A DNA stretch of 32,172 bases from Acetobacteraceae bacterium (GTDB lineage Bacteria; Pseudomonadota; Alphaproteobacteria; Acetobacterales; Acetobacteraceae): positions 1 through 32,172 of the forward strand of contig JARLIJ010000168.1 of NCBI GenBank assembly GCA_031291795.1, given 5' to 3'. Positions 8,537 through 16,530 of this stretch are shown here, piece after piece. Below the pieces are notes generated by a model. It did no database searches. It saw nothing but the letters and a program-made list of their open reading frames with translations, and had not been told where the DNA came from. How positions within the stretch are numbered: the first letter of the stretch is position 1; each line of letters begins with the position of its first letter. A program made the position numbers and the translations under genes.

Positions 8537-9282
8537 TGATGCGCCATGTACCGCCGACGCGGCTGCTGCCTCTGACCATCGCCGTGATGGCGGCGCTGCT
8601 GGCCGTCAAGTCGGTCGGATTGGTGCGCGCCGCCTTGCCGGTGGAGCAGCCGACGGCCCTTGTTGTGGCATCTGCCCAGGCGGCGGACGCGAGCCAGGCC
8701 GGCGAGAAGCCAGCGGAGAAGCCAGCGGCGGGCGGCCATGGGGGCGTGGCTTCGTCGTCTGCGGCCGGTGCCCCCCCGCCGCCGCCCGCCGAAGCACCGA
8801 TCCCACCAAGCGAACGCGCGGTCCTGCTGGAACTGCGGGAGCGTCGACGGGAACTGGATGCACGCGAGACGGCCTTGAGCGCGCGCGAGTCGATGCTGGC
8901 TGCAGCCGAGCAGAAGCTGACCGCCCGGGTGGGTGAACTGGTGGCGCTGCAGAAACGACTCGAATCGTTGGAAGCCGGCCGCACGGAGCGCGAGGAAGCG
9001 AGCTGGCAAGGCCTCGTGAAAGTCTACGAGACAATGAAGCCGCGCGACGCTGCGACGATCTTCAACGACCTCGCCCAGCCGGTACTGCTCAACGTGCTGG
9101 ACCGGATGAAGGATTCGAAGGCTGCCCTCGTGCTGGCAGCGATGAATCCCGACAAGGCGCGCGACATCACGGCGCAGCTTGCGCAACGCCGTACCCAACG
9201 CAACGCGCCGCTCGACGCGACCGCTTCGCCGCCCTCCCCGTCGCCCCCTGCCGCACCGCCAGCGCCCAGGCCGCCCGGGTGA
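8533..9282 (+). CDS. MotE-like protein (MgtE N-terminal-like domain)
   Basis: This 249-residue protein has an N-terminal membrane or signal helix (residues ~9-35). An Ala/Pro/Gly-rich linker, a heptad-rich coiled coil (about 95-150, with RERRRELDARETALSARE), and a small helical domain with VYETMKPRDAATIF and VLDRMKDSKAALVLAAM follow. The last part is the MgtE_N-like fold found in the proteins annotated MotE in alphaproteobacteria. In Sinorhizobium, MotE is reported as a chaperone for the periplasmic motility protein MotC. A Pro-rich tail ends the protein. It is translationally coupled to the upstream DUF6468 gene by an ATGA overlap and followed by cheY after 33 nt. Its partner here could be the giant exported protein at 10357. 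Confidence 0.8.
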   Translation: MMMRHVPPTRLLPLTIAVMAALLAVKSVGLVRAALPVEQPTALVVASAQAADASQAGEKPAEKPAAGGHGGVASSSAAGAPPPPPAEAPIPPSERAVLLELRERRRELDARETALSARESMLAAAEQKLTARVGELVALQKRLESLEAGRTEREEASWQGLVKVYETMKPRDAATIFNDLAQPVLLNVLDRMKDSKAALVLAAMNPDKARDITAQLAQRRTQRNAPLDATASPPSPSPPAAPPAPRPPG

Positions 9283-9315
9283 GCGAACGCCCACACGACT
9301 GAAAGGACCGCGCCC

Positions 9316-9702
9316 ATGTCGATCGACAAGTCTATGAACGTGCTGATCGTGGATGACTACAAGACGATGCTTCGGATCATCCGCAACCTGCTGAAGCAGA
9401 TCGAGTTCCACAATGTCGAGGAAGCCAGCGATGGCGCCGAAGCGCTTTCGAAGCTTCGCTCCGGCAGCTTCGGCCTGGTGATCAGCGACTGGAACATGGC
9501 GCCCATGACCGGCCTGCAATTGCTGCAGGAGGTGCGCGCGGACGCCAAGCTCAAGGGCATGCCGTTCATCATGATCACGGCCGAAAGCAAGACCGAGAAC
9601 GTCGTCGCCGCCAAACAGGCCGGTGTCTCGAACTACATCGTCAAGCCGTTCAATGCCGAGACATTGCGCGACAAGATCGAAAAGGTGCTTGGGCATGCAT
9701 GA
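9316..9702 (+). CDS. cheY: CheY-type chemotaxis response regulator
   Basis: This is a stand-alone 128-residue receiver domain with no output domain. All phosphorylation-site residues are present: D13 and D14 (metal), D58 (phosphoacceptor, in SDWNM), T88 (in MITAE), Y107 and K110 (KPF). The NMAPMTGLQLL segment and the aromatic at the Y106 equivalent are typical of CheY, which carries the signal from CheA to FliM. An AAAGGA ribosome site precedes ATG 9316. It overlaps the cheZ start by 8 nt. The cognate cheA is not in the window. Confidence 0.92.
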   Translation: MSIDKSMNVLIVDDYKTMLRIIRNLLKQIEFHNVEEASDGAEALSKLRSGSFGLVISDWNMAPMTGLQLLQEVRADAKLKGMPFIMITAESKTENVVAAKQAGVSNYIVKPFNAETLRDKIEKVLGHA

Positions 9703-10360
9703 AAACCCACCCGGCTGGAATGGCCGCGATGCAGACCCGTTCACGCCCGAACTCACGGAGCGCCTGGCGGCAATCCGTGCGCGCCAACCGGATGCAGAAC
9801 CAGAGCTTGTGGCGGAGGTCGTACGTGCTGTGCTGACAACAATGAGCGGCGATCTGACTGCGAAGGAAATGTCGCTTCTTTCGGAGGTGGAAGAGCTGGG
9901 TCGAACCATCGCGATCGCCAAGCAGGAGATTGCGGCGCTGAAAGTGGACGACATCACCGACGCCCATATCCCGTTCGCGACCGACGAACTGGATGCGATC
10001 GTGCAGCACACGGCCTCGGCGACACACAACATCCTGACCAGCTGCGAAACCCTGGATGAAGTCGCCGGCAGCCTGAGCGGGGAGACCGCGGCAAAGCTGC
10101 AGGACGCCACCACCCGGATCTATGAGGCGTGCAGCTTCCAGGACATCACCGGCCAGCGCATCACCAAGGTCGTCGGGACATTGAAGACCATCGAGGCAAA
10201 AGTCGCCCAGATCGTCAACGCATTCGGCGAGCATTCCGGCGCGCAGAGCGCGGTGGTGGCGGCTCCGGCGAGCGAAGCAGACCTGCTGAACGGCCCGCAA
10301 CTGCCGCATCACGCCATGGACCAGTCGGATATCGACAAGCTGCTGGCCAGCTTCGAGTGA
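9695..10360 (+). CDS. cheZ: CheY-P phosphatase CheZ
   Basis: CheZ accelerates dephosphorylation of CheY. I place the start at ATG 9695 (221 residues), which has an AAAAGGTG ribosome site inside the cheY end; the track start at 9623 is inside cheY. The catalytic helix carries FQDITGQRI. D150 and Q154 match the spacing of the E. coli catalytic pair D143/Q147. The last 13 residues, DQSDIDKLLASFE, look like the CheY-P docking peptide of CheZ and mirror the LNQAEIDSLLGF peptide of FliM in this operon. The long middle region is helical, as expected for a four-helix-bundle dimer. It overlaps cheY by 8 nt and the next gene by 4 nt. Confidence 0.9.
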   Translation: MHENPPGWNGRDADPFTPELTERLAAIRARQPDAEPELVAEVVRAVLTTMSGDLTAKEMSLLSEVEELGRTIAIAKQEIAALKVDDITDAHIPFATDELDAIVQHTASATHNILTSCETLDEVAGSLSGETAAKLQDATTRIYEACSFQDITGQRITKVVGTLKTIEAKVAQIVNAFGEHSGAQSAVVAAPASEADLLNGPQLPHHAMDQSDIDKLLASFE

Positions 10361-13300
10361 TCCTTGGCGCCCATCGCCGTCTGTTGGTCGGGCTCGTTCT
10401 GCTGAGCCTGCCCGCCGCTGCCTATGCTGACGACCATGTGGCGGTCCGTGCTGGCAGCCATGACGACTTCGGCCGGGTGGTGTTCGACCTGCCACCGGGT
10501 GCGACCTGGCAACTGACCCGCGACGGGGATCGGGTGATGATCCGCTTCGGCCCCGGCGTGATGCTGGGGGCAGCGCCCGCTTCCCCACGCAACGTGGTAT
10601 CGCTGAACAGCACGGCGGACCAGGCCGAACTGGTCGTCGCCGAAGGGGCCACGCTGCAGAGCCTGCGGATCGGCGACCGCCTGGCGATCGACGTGCACGA
10701 CCCCGCCCCCACGCAGCCGACCCCGTCGGCGCCACCTGCCGCGGCGGCCGCAAGCTCCCCCGCGGGCGCGGGAAAACAGGCGGTCACGCCGGCTCCTGCG
10801 CCGACCGCAGTCCGGCCCGCAACGCCGCAAGCTGCCCCCGCCCAAGGCACGCCGGTCAAAGTCACGCCCGGCAAGCCGGCATCGCCCGACGGCAAGCCCG
10901 AACCGACGCAGATTGCGCCGTCGAAGCCGCCTCCGGCAGGCCGGAAAGCCGCGCCAGAGGTCACCACGCCACCACCGGCCTTGCCCTTGGCGAAACCGGT
11001 GCCCCCCGCTGGGGCGTCATCCGCGAGCGTACGTCCCCCATCCCAGGCAACGGACGAACAATCGGCGGTTGGCGAGGGTACTGCCGCGCTGAGTGCGGCG
11101 CGCCCGACGGCCGCGCCGTCCCCTTCCATCGCTTCCGTCCCCCCCGCGCGCCTTTCGGACCAGGAGATGCCCGACGGTCCGGTGGCCCTCGTGCCGCGCC
11201 GTGTCGTGCTGCCGGCAGCCACCCCTGGCACTGCCATCCTGGTGCCGTTCGCGCCCAACACGGCTGCCGCGATGTTCACGCGTGGTCCCACGACGTTCTT
11301 CGTATTCGACGAGCGGCGGCCGATCGACCTCAGCGGCCTGCGCAATGACAGCGTATTCGGTTCCGCTTCGATCCGCTTGCTGCCCGCCGCCACGCTGATG
11401 CAATTTCGGCTGCCGCCGAACCGCGCAGCCTCACTGTTGCCGACCCCGCAGGGTTGGCGGATCGCGGTCCTGTCGACCTCCCCGCGCCTGGGGGCGATCG
11501 TGCCCGCCAACGCCGATGGCCGGATCATGCTGCCCGCCGATGCGCCCGGACAGGTCGTGACCATCATCGATCCGGATAGCGGGGCAACGCTGCTCGTCGG
11601 GACCCAGCACCGAACCGGTCAAGGCGTGCTGACGCCACGGCGCGGTGCGGAATTTACCCTGTTTCCCACGACGCAAGGCGTCGTCGCGGAACCGCTTGCC
11701 GATCGGGTCACGCTGCGCATTGTCGGCAATGGCTTCGTGCTGACCGGCGAACCGGACGGATTGCTGCTCTCGCCCGGCTCCGACTCGGCGGATCTGGCCG
11801 CCGACGCCGCCGGGCTCACCCGTCGCTTTCTGTTCCCCTCGATGTCGACCCGCGCGCAGTCGGCGCATCTGATCGACCAACTCGACGAAACGGCGACCGT
11901 TCCCCTCCAGGCGCGCGGACCGTACCGCGTGGCCGCTGCACGCAGCATGCTGGCCCTCGGCATGGCAGCCGAAGCGCAGGCGATGCTGCAGGTCGCTGCC
12001 GAACAGGCGCCGCGTGAAGGTCTGTCGGCGGAAATGGCCGGCCTGTCAGGAATCGCGGCCTTGCTGGCCGGACGCCTGGACGACTCCGCCGGGCTGATGG
12101 ACCCGCGGCTGTCCGGCAACGACGAGGTCTCGCTGTGGCGCGCCGTGCGCGGTGCCATGCGGCAGCAAGGATCGCCACGGGCTGCCGCCGTCATGGCCTC
12201 GACGGCACGCCTGGCGCTGACCTATCCCGCACCGATCCGCGATCGCATCCTTCCGATCATGCTGGAGACCATGATCCTGGGCGGCGAGGAGCCCGCCGCG
12301 GCAAGGCTGCTCCGGCAGCGCAAGGACGATCCTGTGCTGGCCTTCGCCCGCGCCCTGCAGAAAGAATCCGAGGGCGATATTGCCGGCGCCCTGGCTGCCT
12401 ACGATGCGCTGACCGAAGGACACGACCAGCGCGACCGCAGCCGTGCGGCCGTCCGCGCGGTGGAACTGCGCCTGGCCACCGGCGAAATCGACGCGCACGC
12501 GGCGGCAGACCGGCTCGACAAGCTGCTCTATGCGTGGCGTGGCGACGGCGTCGAGCTGGATTTGCGGGACCGGATCGCGACGCTGCGCCAACAGGCGAAC
12601 GAGTGGACCGCAGCACTCGCCCTGCGGCGCTCGATCGAGGCGGATTTCCCCGATGTCGCGGCGGCGTCGCACGCCAAGCTGCTGGACATGTTTGCCGCGC
12701 TGCTGAAGGACGACACCGTGGACCGGCTGGCGCCGCTCGATCTGATCACGTTGATCGACGAGAATGCCGACCTGCTGCCTGCCGGCCCGGAGGGCGAGGC
12801 GTTGCAGGTCCGCCTGGCAGACCGGCTGGTGGCGTTGGACCTGCCGAAGCGGGCCGATCCGGTGCTCGACAAGTTGATCCGGACGGCACCCACGGACACC
12901 GGCCGCGCGACGTTCGGAGAGCGCCTCGCCACGCTGCGGCTGCGCGAAGGCGATGCGGCCGGTACCTTGGCCGCGCTCGATGCCTCCAAGGCGTCCGAGT
13001 TGCCGGACGCTTTGACGGAAAGCCGCACGATGCTGTTCGCCAGCGCGAACGCCCGGCTCGGCAACCTCAACGCGGCCACCGCGGCGCTCGCCACCCTCGG
13101 GTCGGCTGCAGCGGACGAGGCGCGTGCGGCCATTCTGGAGAAGGCGCAGGACTGGCCGGCGGCCGAACAGGCTTTGCGCGAGTATGTCACCAAGACGATC
13201 CCGGAGTCGGGCAGTCTGGACGATGGGCAGCGCCGCACGGTGCTGCGGCTCACGACCGCCGCGGCGCGCGCGAACGACGACGCCATGCTTGCCGATCTGC

Positions 13301-13473
13301 GGACACACCAGTTGGAGCGGATGGGCGAGGGTCCGCTGGCCGATATGTTCCGCCTGCTGACGGTGGAACCCGTCCGCGCCAGCGCGGACCTGAAACGTGC
13401 GGGACAGGAAGCCGGGCTGGTCCGTTCCATTCCAACCGGGTTGAAGGCGTTGCAGCCAACGGGGTCGCCATGA
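10357..13473 (+). CDS. Giant exported AMIN-like / Pro-rich / helical-repeat protein of the motility operon
   Basis: I place the start at GTG 10357, overlapping the cheZ stop (GTGA). This gives about 1038 residues and a clear signal peptide ending in AAAYA; the track start at 10129 lies inside cheZ and would bury the signal. Residues ~26-110 resemble an AMIN-type beta domain (DDFGRVVFDLPPG). Residues ~111-268 are an Ala/Pro/Lys linker and ~270-495 a second beta-rich region. From ~500 to the end runs a long series of TPR-like helical hairpins rich in alternating Ala and Leu. No enzyme motif is visible. The layout recalls FimV-like scaffolds, but I see no homology. Operon position suggests a periplasmic motility role, perhaps as a MotE client. 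The specific function is unknown. Confidence 0.8.
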   Translation: MILGAHRRLLVGLVLLSLPAAAYADDHVAVRAGSHDDFGRVVFDLPPGATWQLTRDGDRVMIRFGPGVMLGAAPASPRNVVSLNSTADQAELVVAEGATLQSLRIGDRLAIDVHDPAPTQPTPSAPPAAAAASSPAGAGKQAVTPAPAPTAVRPATPQAAPAQGTPVKVTPGKPASPDGKPEPTQIAPSKPPPAGRKAAPEVTTPPPALPLAKPVPPAGASSASVRPPSQATDEQSAVGEGTAALSAARPTAAPSPSIASVPPARLSDQEMPDGPVALVPRRVVLPAATPGTAILVPFAPNTAAAMFTRGPTTFFVFDERRPIDLSGLRNDSVFGSASIRLLPAATLMQFRLPPNRAASLLPTPQGWRIAVLSTSPRLGAIVPANADGRIMLPADAPGQVVTIIDPDSGATLLVGTQHRTGQGVLTPRRGAEFTLFPTTQGVVAEPLADRVTLRIVGNGFVLTGEPDGLLLSPGSDSADLAADAAGLTRRFLFPSMSTRAQSAHLIDQLDETATVPLQARGPYRVAAARSMLALGMAAEAQAMLQVAAEQAPREGLSAEMAGLSGIAALLAGRLDDSAGLMDPRLSGNDEVSLWRAVRGAMRQQGSPRAAAVMASTARLALTYPAPIRDRILPIMLETMILGGEEPAAARLLRQRKDDPVLAFARALQKESEGDIAGALAAYDALTEGHDQRDRSRAAVRAVELRLATGEIDAHAAADRLDKLLYAWRGDGVELDLRDRIATLRQQANEWTAALALRRSIEADFPDVAAASHAKLLDMFAALLKDDTVDRLAPLDLITLIDENADLLPAGPEGEALQVRLADRLVALDLPKRADPVLDKLIRTAPTDTGRATFGERLATLRLREGDAAGTLAALDASKASELPDALTESRTMLFASANARLGNLNAATAALATLGSAAADEARAAILEKAQDWPAAEQALREYVTKTIPESGSLDDGQRRTVLRLTTAAARANDDAMLADLRTHQLERMGEGPLADMFRLLTVEPVRASADLKRAGQEAGLVRSIPTGLKALQPTGSP

Positions 13474-13632
13474 TGCAATAGCAGCCCGGTTCACGCGCAA
13501 CGAAACTTCCGAGTGCAGCGGCGCGCTGTGCCCCTGGCGCGCGACCGGCATGCATTTTTCGTCCCGCGTACGGCAGAAAATCACTTGCGTGCCCGGCCCC
13601 CTTTGACCATGTTCCGCGGCCTTGGCCCCAGG

Positions 13633-13665
13633 GGACCGTACGGGCGCGCTGCGCATGTACGGTCC
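13633..13665 (+). promoter_or_regulatory. Structured speD leader hairpin
   Basis: GGACCGTAC at 13633-13641 and GTACGGTCC at 13657-13665 form a perfect 9-bp stem. Inside it a second GCGC/GCGC stem with a GCT loop can stack across a small internal loop. It lies 34 nt upstream of the speD GTG and its AGGAAGGGG ribosome site. A short CTAC-TG-GTAG hairpin can form in between. It could be an attenuator or a translation-control element, since polyamine genes are often controlled after transcription. No named riboswitch class was recognised. Confidence 0.45.
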
Positions 13666-13698
13666 AACAGGCCGTCTACTGGTAGGAAGGGGTACGCG

Positions 13699-14148
13699 GT
13701 GAACGCACTCAGCCCACTGGGGATGGTCTCGGAACTCCCGAGCAGCAACCAGACAGAGTCCGAAGCCGATGGGCAGAAGGACTATTTCGTTGAGAAAGAC
13801 GGCGTGAAATTCGCCGGAATGCATCTGCTCGTGGACCTCTGGGGGGCCACGAATCTGACAGATCCGGATCATATCGACCGTGCGTTGCGCGAAGCGGCGG
13901 AAGCCGCCGGCGCGACGATCCTGCACGGCCATTTCCATCACTTCTCGCCCAACGGCGGCGTGAGCGGTGTGCTGGTGCTGGCGGAGAGCCATATCTCCAT
14001 CCACACGTGGCCGGAGCGCGATTTCGCGGCGATCGACATCTTCATGTGCGGCGCCTGCGATCCGTATGACAGCCTGCCGGCGTTGAAAGCGGCATTCGCG
14101 CCGCGCACGTTCAACCTGGAGGAGCAGCGGCGCGGTCGCGTCGTCTAG
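13699..14148 (+). CDS. speD: S-adenosylmethionine decarboxylase proenzyme SpeD
   Basis: SpeD removes CO2 from S-adenosylmethionine, making the aminopropyl donor for spermidine. The GTG at 13699 follows a strong AGGAAGGGG ribosome site and gives 149 residues, slightly longer than the usual bacterial class-1B enzyme because of a polar N-terminal extension. The self-cleavage site is present as AESHISIHTWPE. E96-S97 is the cleaved bond, S97 becomes the pyruvoyl cofactor, H102 supports processing and C117 (in FMCG) is the catalytic cysteine. The upstream part of the track ORF from 13513 is leader sequence. It is followed by speE after a 69-nt gap. Confidence 0.95.
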   Translation: MNALSPLGMVSELPSSNQTESEADGQKDYFVEKDGVKFAGMHLLVDLWGATNLTDPDHIDRALREAAEAAGATILHGHFHHFSPNGGVSGVLVLAESHISIHTWPERDFAAIDIFMCGACDPYDSLPALKAAFAPRTFNLEEQRRGRVV

Positions 14149-14171
14149 CCGCTCCGTCGACCACCGAGCAT

Positions 14172-14194
14172 GGCCCGGGCAGCTCGCCCGGGCC
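14172..14194 (+). terminator. Intercistronic hairpin between speD and speE
   Basis: GGCCCGGGC at 14172-14180 and GCCCGGGCC at 14186-14194 form a perfect 9-bp GC stem with the loop AGCTC, followed by the modestly T-rich GTTCTTGT. It could be a partial terminator lowering speE relative to speD, or an RNA-stability element. The speE ribosome site TGGAGGT begins shortly after. Confidence 0.55.
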
Positions 14195-14217
14195 GTTCTT
14201 GTGCCTGGAGGTATCGC

Positions 14218-15084
14218 ATGGCGACCGATAGCTGGATCAACGAAACGCTGTATCCCGCGTGGGGCCAGCGCTTCCTGGTGAAGCGCGAGCTTGCGCGCGT
14301 GCAGAGCGACTTCCAGGACATCGTCGTGTTCGAAAGCGAGACGCACGGCCGGGTGATGGTGCTGGATGGCGTCATCCAGATCACCGAGGCGGACGAATTC
14401 GTCTACCAGGAGATGCTCACCCATGTGCCGCTGCTGGCGCATGGATCGGCCGCCAATGTGCTCATCATCGGCGCGGGCGACGGCGGCGTGCTGCGCCGCG
14501 TGCTGCAGCATAAGACCGTGGCGCATGCCGTGATGGTCGAGATCGACGGCGAGGTGATCCGCCTCGCCAAGGAATTCCTGCCAAAGATCGCAGGCGGCGC
14601 CTGGAACGATCCGCGCGCCGAGGTGATTGTCGGCGACGGCATCGACTATGTGAAGCGCGCACCGAATGGGGCGTTCGACGCGATCATCGTCGATTCGACC
14701 GATCCGATCGGTGTCGGCGAAGTGCTGTTCACCGACGCGTTCTACGAGAACTGCGCCCGCATCCTGACGCCGCGCGGTCTGGTGGTGAACCAGTGCGGCG
14801 TGCCGTTCATGCAGGCCGACGAATTGCGCGAAACCAGCACCCGGCGGCACGCATTCTTCCCGCACGTGACAGCCTATGTTGCGGCCGTGCCGACCTATGT
14901 CGGCGGGTTCATGACGCTGGGCTGGTCGGCGAAGGACGCCACCCTGACAGCGGTGCCGGTGGAAACCATCCGCGCCCGCGCCGCCGCAGCGGGCATTTTG
15001 GGAATGACGCAATACTGGACGCCCGAGATCCACGCCGGCGCGTTCAACCTGCCGCCCTATATCGCGCGCCACCTGCCGGCCTGA
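14218..15084 (+). CDS. speE: Spermidine synthase (putrescine aminopropyltransferase) SpeE
   Basis: SpeE transfers the aminopropyl group of decarboxylated SAM to putrescine, giving spermidine. I choose ATG 14218, which has GGAGGT 8 nt upstream and begins MATDSWINETL, the family's N-terminus; it gives 288 residues, the normal length. The Rossmann-fold nucleotide site is IIGAGDGGVLR (about residue 82 onward), followed by the acidic VEIDGEVI. The catalytic loop DSTDPIGVGEVLFT includes the conserved aspartates. GGFMTLGWSAKD near the C-terminus is also a family hallmark. It forms a two-gene spermidine unit with speD. Confidence 0.96.
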   Translation: MATDSWINETLYPAWGQRFLVKRELARVQSDFQDIVVFESETHGRVMVLDGVIQITEADEFVYQEMLTHVPLLAHGSAANVLIIGAGDGGVLRRVLQHKTVAHAVMVEIDGEVIRLAKEFLPKIAGGAWNDPRAEVIVGDGIDYVKRAPNGAFDAIIVDSTDPIGVGEVLFTDAFYENCARILTPRGLVVNQCGVPFMQADELRETSTRRHAFFPHVTAYVAAVPTYVGGFMTLGWSAKDATLTAVPVETIRARAAAAGILGMTQYWTPEIHAGAFNLPPYIARHLPA

Positions 15085-15193
15085 CCGGCACGGCCGTCCG
15101 AACAAGGGCCTGACTCCGCCCAACCATCCTTGAGAAGTCTCGCGCAGGGCGCCTGCCAGGTGGGGCTTGGTGGGCGTCAGGGGGCGTTTGTCG

Positions 15194-15223
15194 TTGACGC
15201 GGAACGTTAGAATAACTGACAAT
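15194..15223 (+). promoter_or_regulatory. Candidate sigma-70 promoter for the holin-endolysin ORF
   Basis: TTGACG at 15194-15199 matches the -35 consensus in five of six bases. GACAAT at 15218-15223 matches the -10 in four of six, with 18 nt between. The segment is clearly more AT-rich than its surroundings and lies 41 nt upstream of ATG 15265, so the phage-like gene may have its own promoter rather than reading through from speE. Confidence 0.4.
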
Positions 15224-15264
15224 TTATCCCGTCACGTCAGCCGCTTCCCAAGGACCCCCATTGC

Positions 15265-16497
15265 ATGCTGCCTCTGATCGGACTCGCCGCCACCTTCCTG
15301 CCGGAACTGATCAAGCTCGTTGCAGGCGACAAGGCCGGCACCATCGCCGGCACGGTGGCCCAGGCCGTCACCGAGATCACCGGCTCCAGCGACCCGGTCG
15401 CCGCGAAGCAGAAACTGGACAGCGACCCGCAGATCGCCGCGACCCTGCAGCAGCGGTTGGCCGAGATCGCACTCGACGCCACCAAGGCGCAGAACGCCGA
15501 AGCCGACCAGCAGCGCCATGACGACCTGGATGCGATCAAGGCGGCCGTCGACAACACCGCCGGCGCGCGCACGATGATGCAAAGCCTGACTGCGGCGCAT
15601 TCGCCTGTCGCCTATGCCGCGCCGGTCGTCTCGCTCGTCGTGACGAGCGGCTTCTTCATCATCCTCGGCATGCTCATGGTCTTCGGCCTGCCGCAGTCCG
15701 ATCCGAACACGATCAGCATCGTCAACCTCACCATCGGCGTGCTCGGGACCGCCTTCGCCACCGTCGTGAATTTCTGGCTCGGCTCATCGTCGAGCTCCCG
15801 CGATAAGGATGCCGCCGCCTTGCAACTCCAGAACGACCACGCCAGCCAGACCAGCCAGTTGCTGCAAACGCTGAACACGTCCCAGCAATCCCACGTCGCC
15901 CAGGCACAGACCGCATTGCAGGCGATGCAGCAGATTGCCACGGCATCGACCGGCGCCATCCCGGCGGCGGTGGCCCCGGCGGCGCCGTCCCCCGACCGGT
16001 TCGACAGCTGCGTGGCCGTCACGCTGACGCAGGAGGGCGGCTTCAGCGACAACCCGAACGATCCGGGCGGGGCCACGAATTTCGGGATCACGCTGGCGAC
16101 CCTGCAGGCGACGCGCGGCACGCCGGTCACGGTCGACGACGTGCGCACCATGACTCGCGATGAGGCTGTGGAGATCTACCGCTCCAACCATTGGCTGCCG
16201 GCCCGCTGCGGCGACATGCCGGCCGGCGTCGACCTGATGGTGTTCGATTTCGGGGTCAATTCCGGCCCCCGTACCGCGGTGAAGGCGGTCCAGCGGCTGG
16301 TCGGCGTGAAGGATGACGGATCGGTCGGCCCCGTCACGCTCAACGCGCTGTCCCGGGCGGATGCGAAAACGCTGGTCAACGCCTTGGCGCAGGCCCGGCT
16401 GGAGTACTGCCGCGCGTTGCCGACCTGGCCGGATTTCGGCACCGGCTGGACCAACCGCGTCCGCCAGGTGGAGCAGGCCGCGCTGCTGATGGTGTAG
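15265..16497 (+). CDS. Holin-like membrane region fused to a GH108 endolysin (phage or GTA-type lysis protein)
   Basis: This 410-residue protein looks like two lysis functions in one chain. The first ~180 residues hold a hydrophobic N-terminal segment, a charged helical stretch, and two membrane helices (about 115-142 and 151-176), a layout like three-segment phage or GTA holins. A Gln/Ala-rich linker follows. From about residue 245 the protein is a GH108 muramidase: TQEGGFSDNPNDPGGATNFG places the probable catalytic glutamate at E257. A C-terminal peptidoglycan-binding-like part contains VDLMVFDFGVNSGP and GVKDDGSVGPVTL. An AAGGA site precedes the start. No other phage genes are nearby. The enzyme half is confident; the holin assignment rests on topology. 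Confidence 0.82.
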   Translation: MLPLIGLAATFLPELIKLVAGDKAGTIAGTVAQAVTEITGSSDPVAAKQKLDSDPQIAATLQQRLAEIALDATKAQNAEADQQRHDDLDAIKAAVDNTAGARTMMQSLTAAHSPVAYAAPVVSLVVTSGFFIILGMLMVFGLPQSDPNTISIVNLTIGVLGTAFATVVNFWLGSSSSSRDKDAAALQLQNDHASQTSQLLQTLNTSQQSHVAQAQTALQAMQQIATASTGAIPAAVAPAAPSPDRFDSCVAVTLTQEGGFSDNPNDPGGATNFGITLATLQATRGTPVTVDDVRTMTRDEAVEIYRSNHWLPARCGDMPAGVDLMVFDFGVNSGPRTAVKAVQRLVGVKDDGSVGPVTLNALSRADAKTLVNALAQARLEYCRALPTWPDFGTGWTNRVRQVEQAALLMV

Positions 16498-16530
16498 CGT
16501 TCCGGCCGGCAACACGCCGGAGGAAGCGCC

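Noticed and set aside
7696-10113. 805-residue minus-strand ORF
   Set aside because: Antisense of fliM through cheZ, which carry clear catalytic and docking motifs on the plus strand.
12046-15222. 1058-residue minus-strand ORF
   Set aside because: It is antisense to the giant protein, speD and speE, all firmly identified. Long shadow ORFs are expected in GC-rich DNA, and its composition (Arg, His and Gln-rich) looks non-coding.
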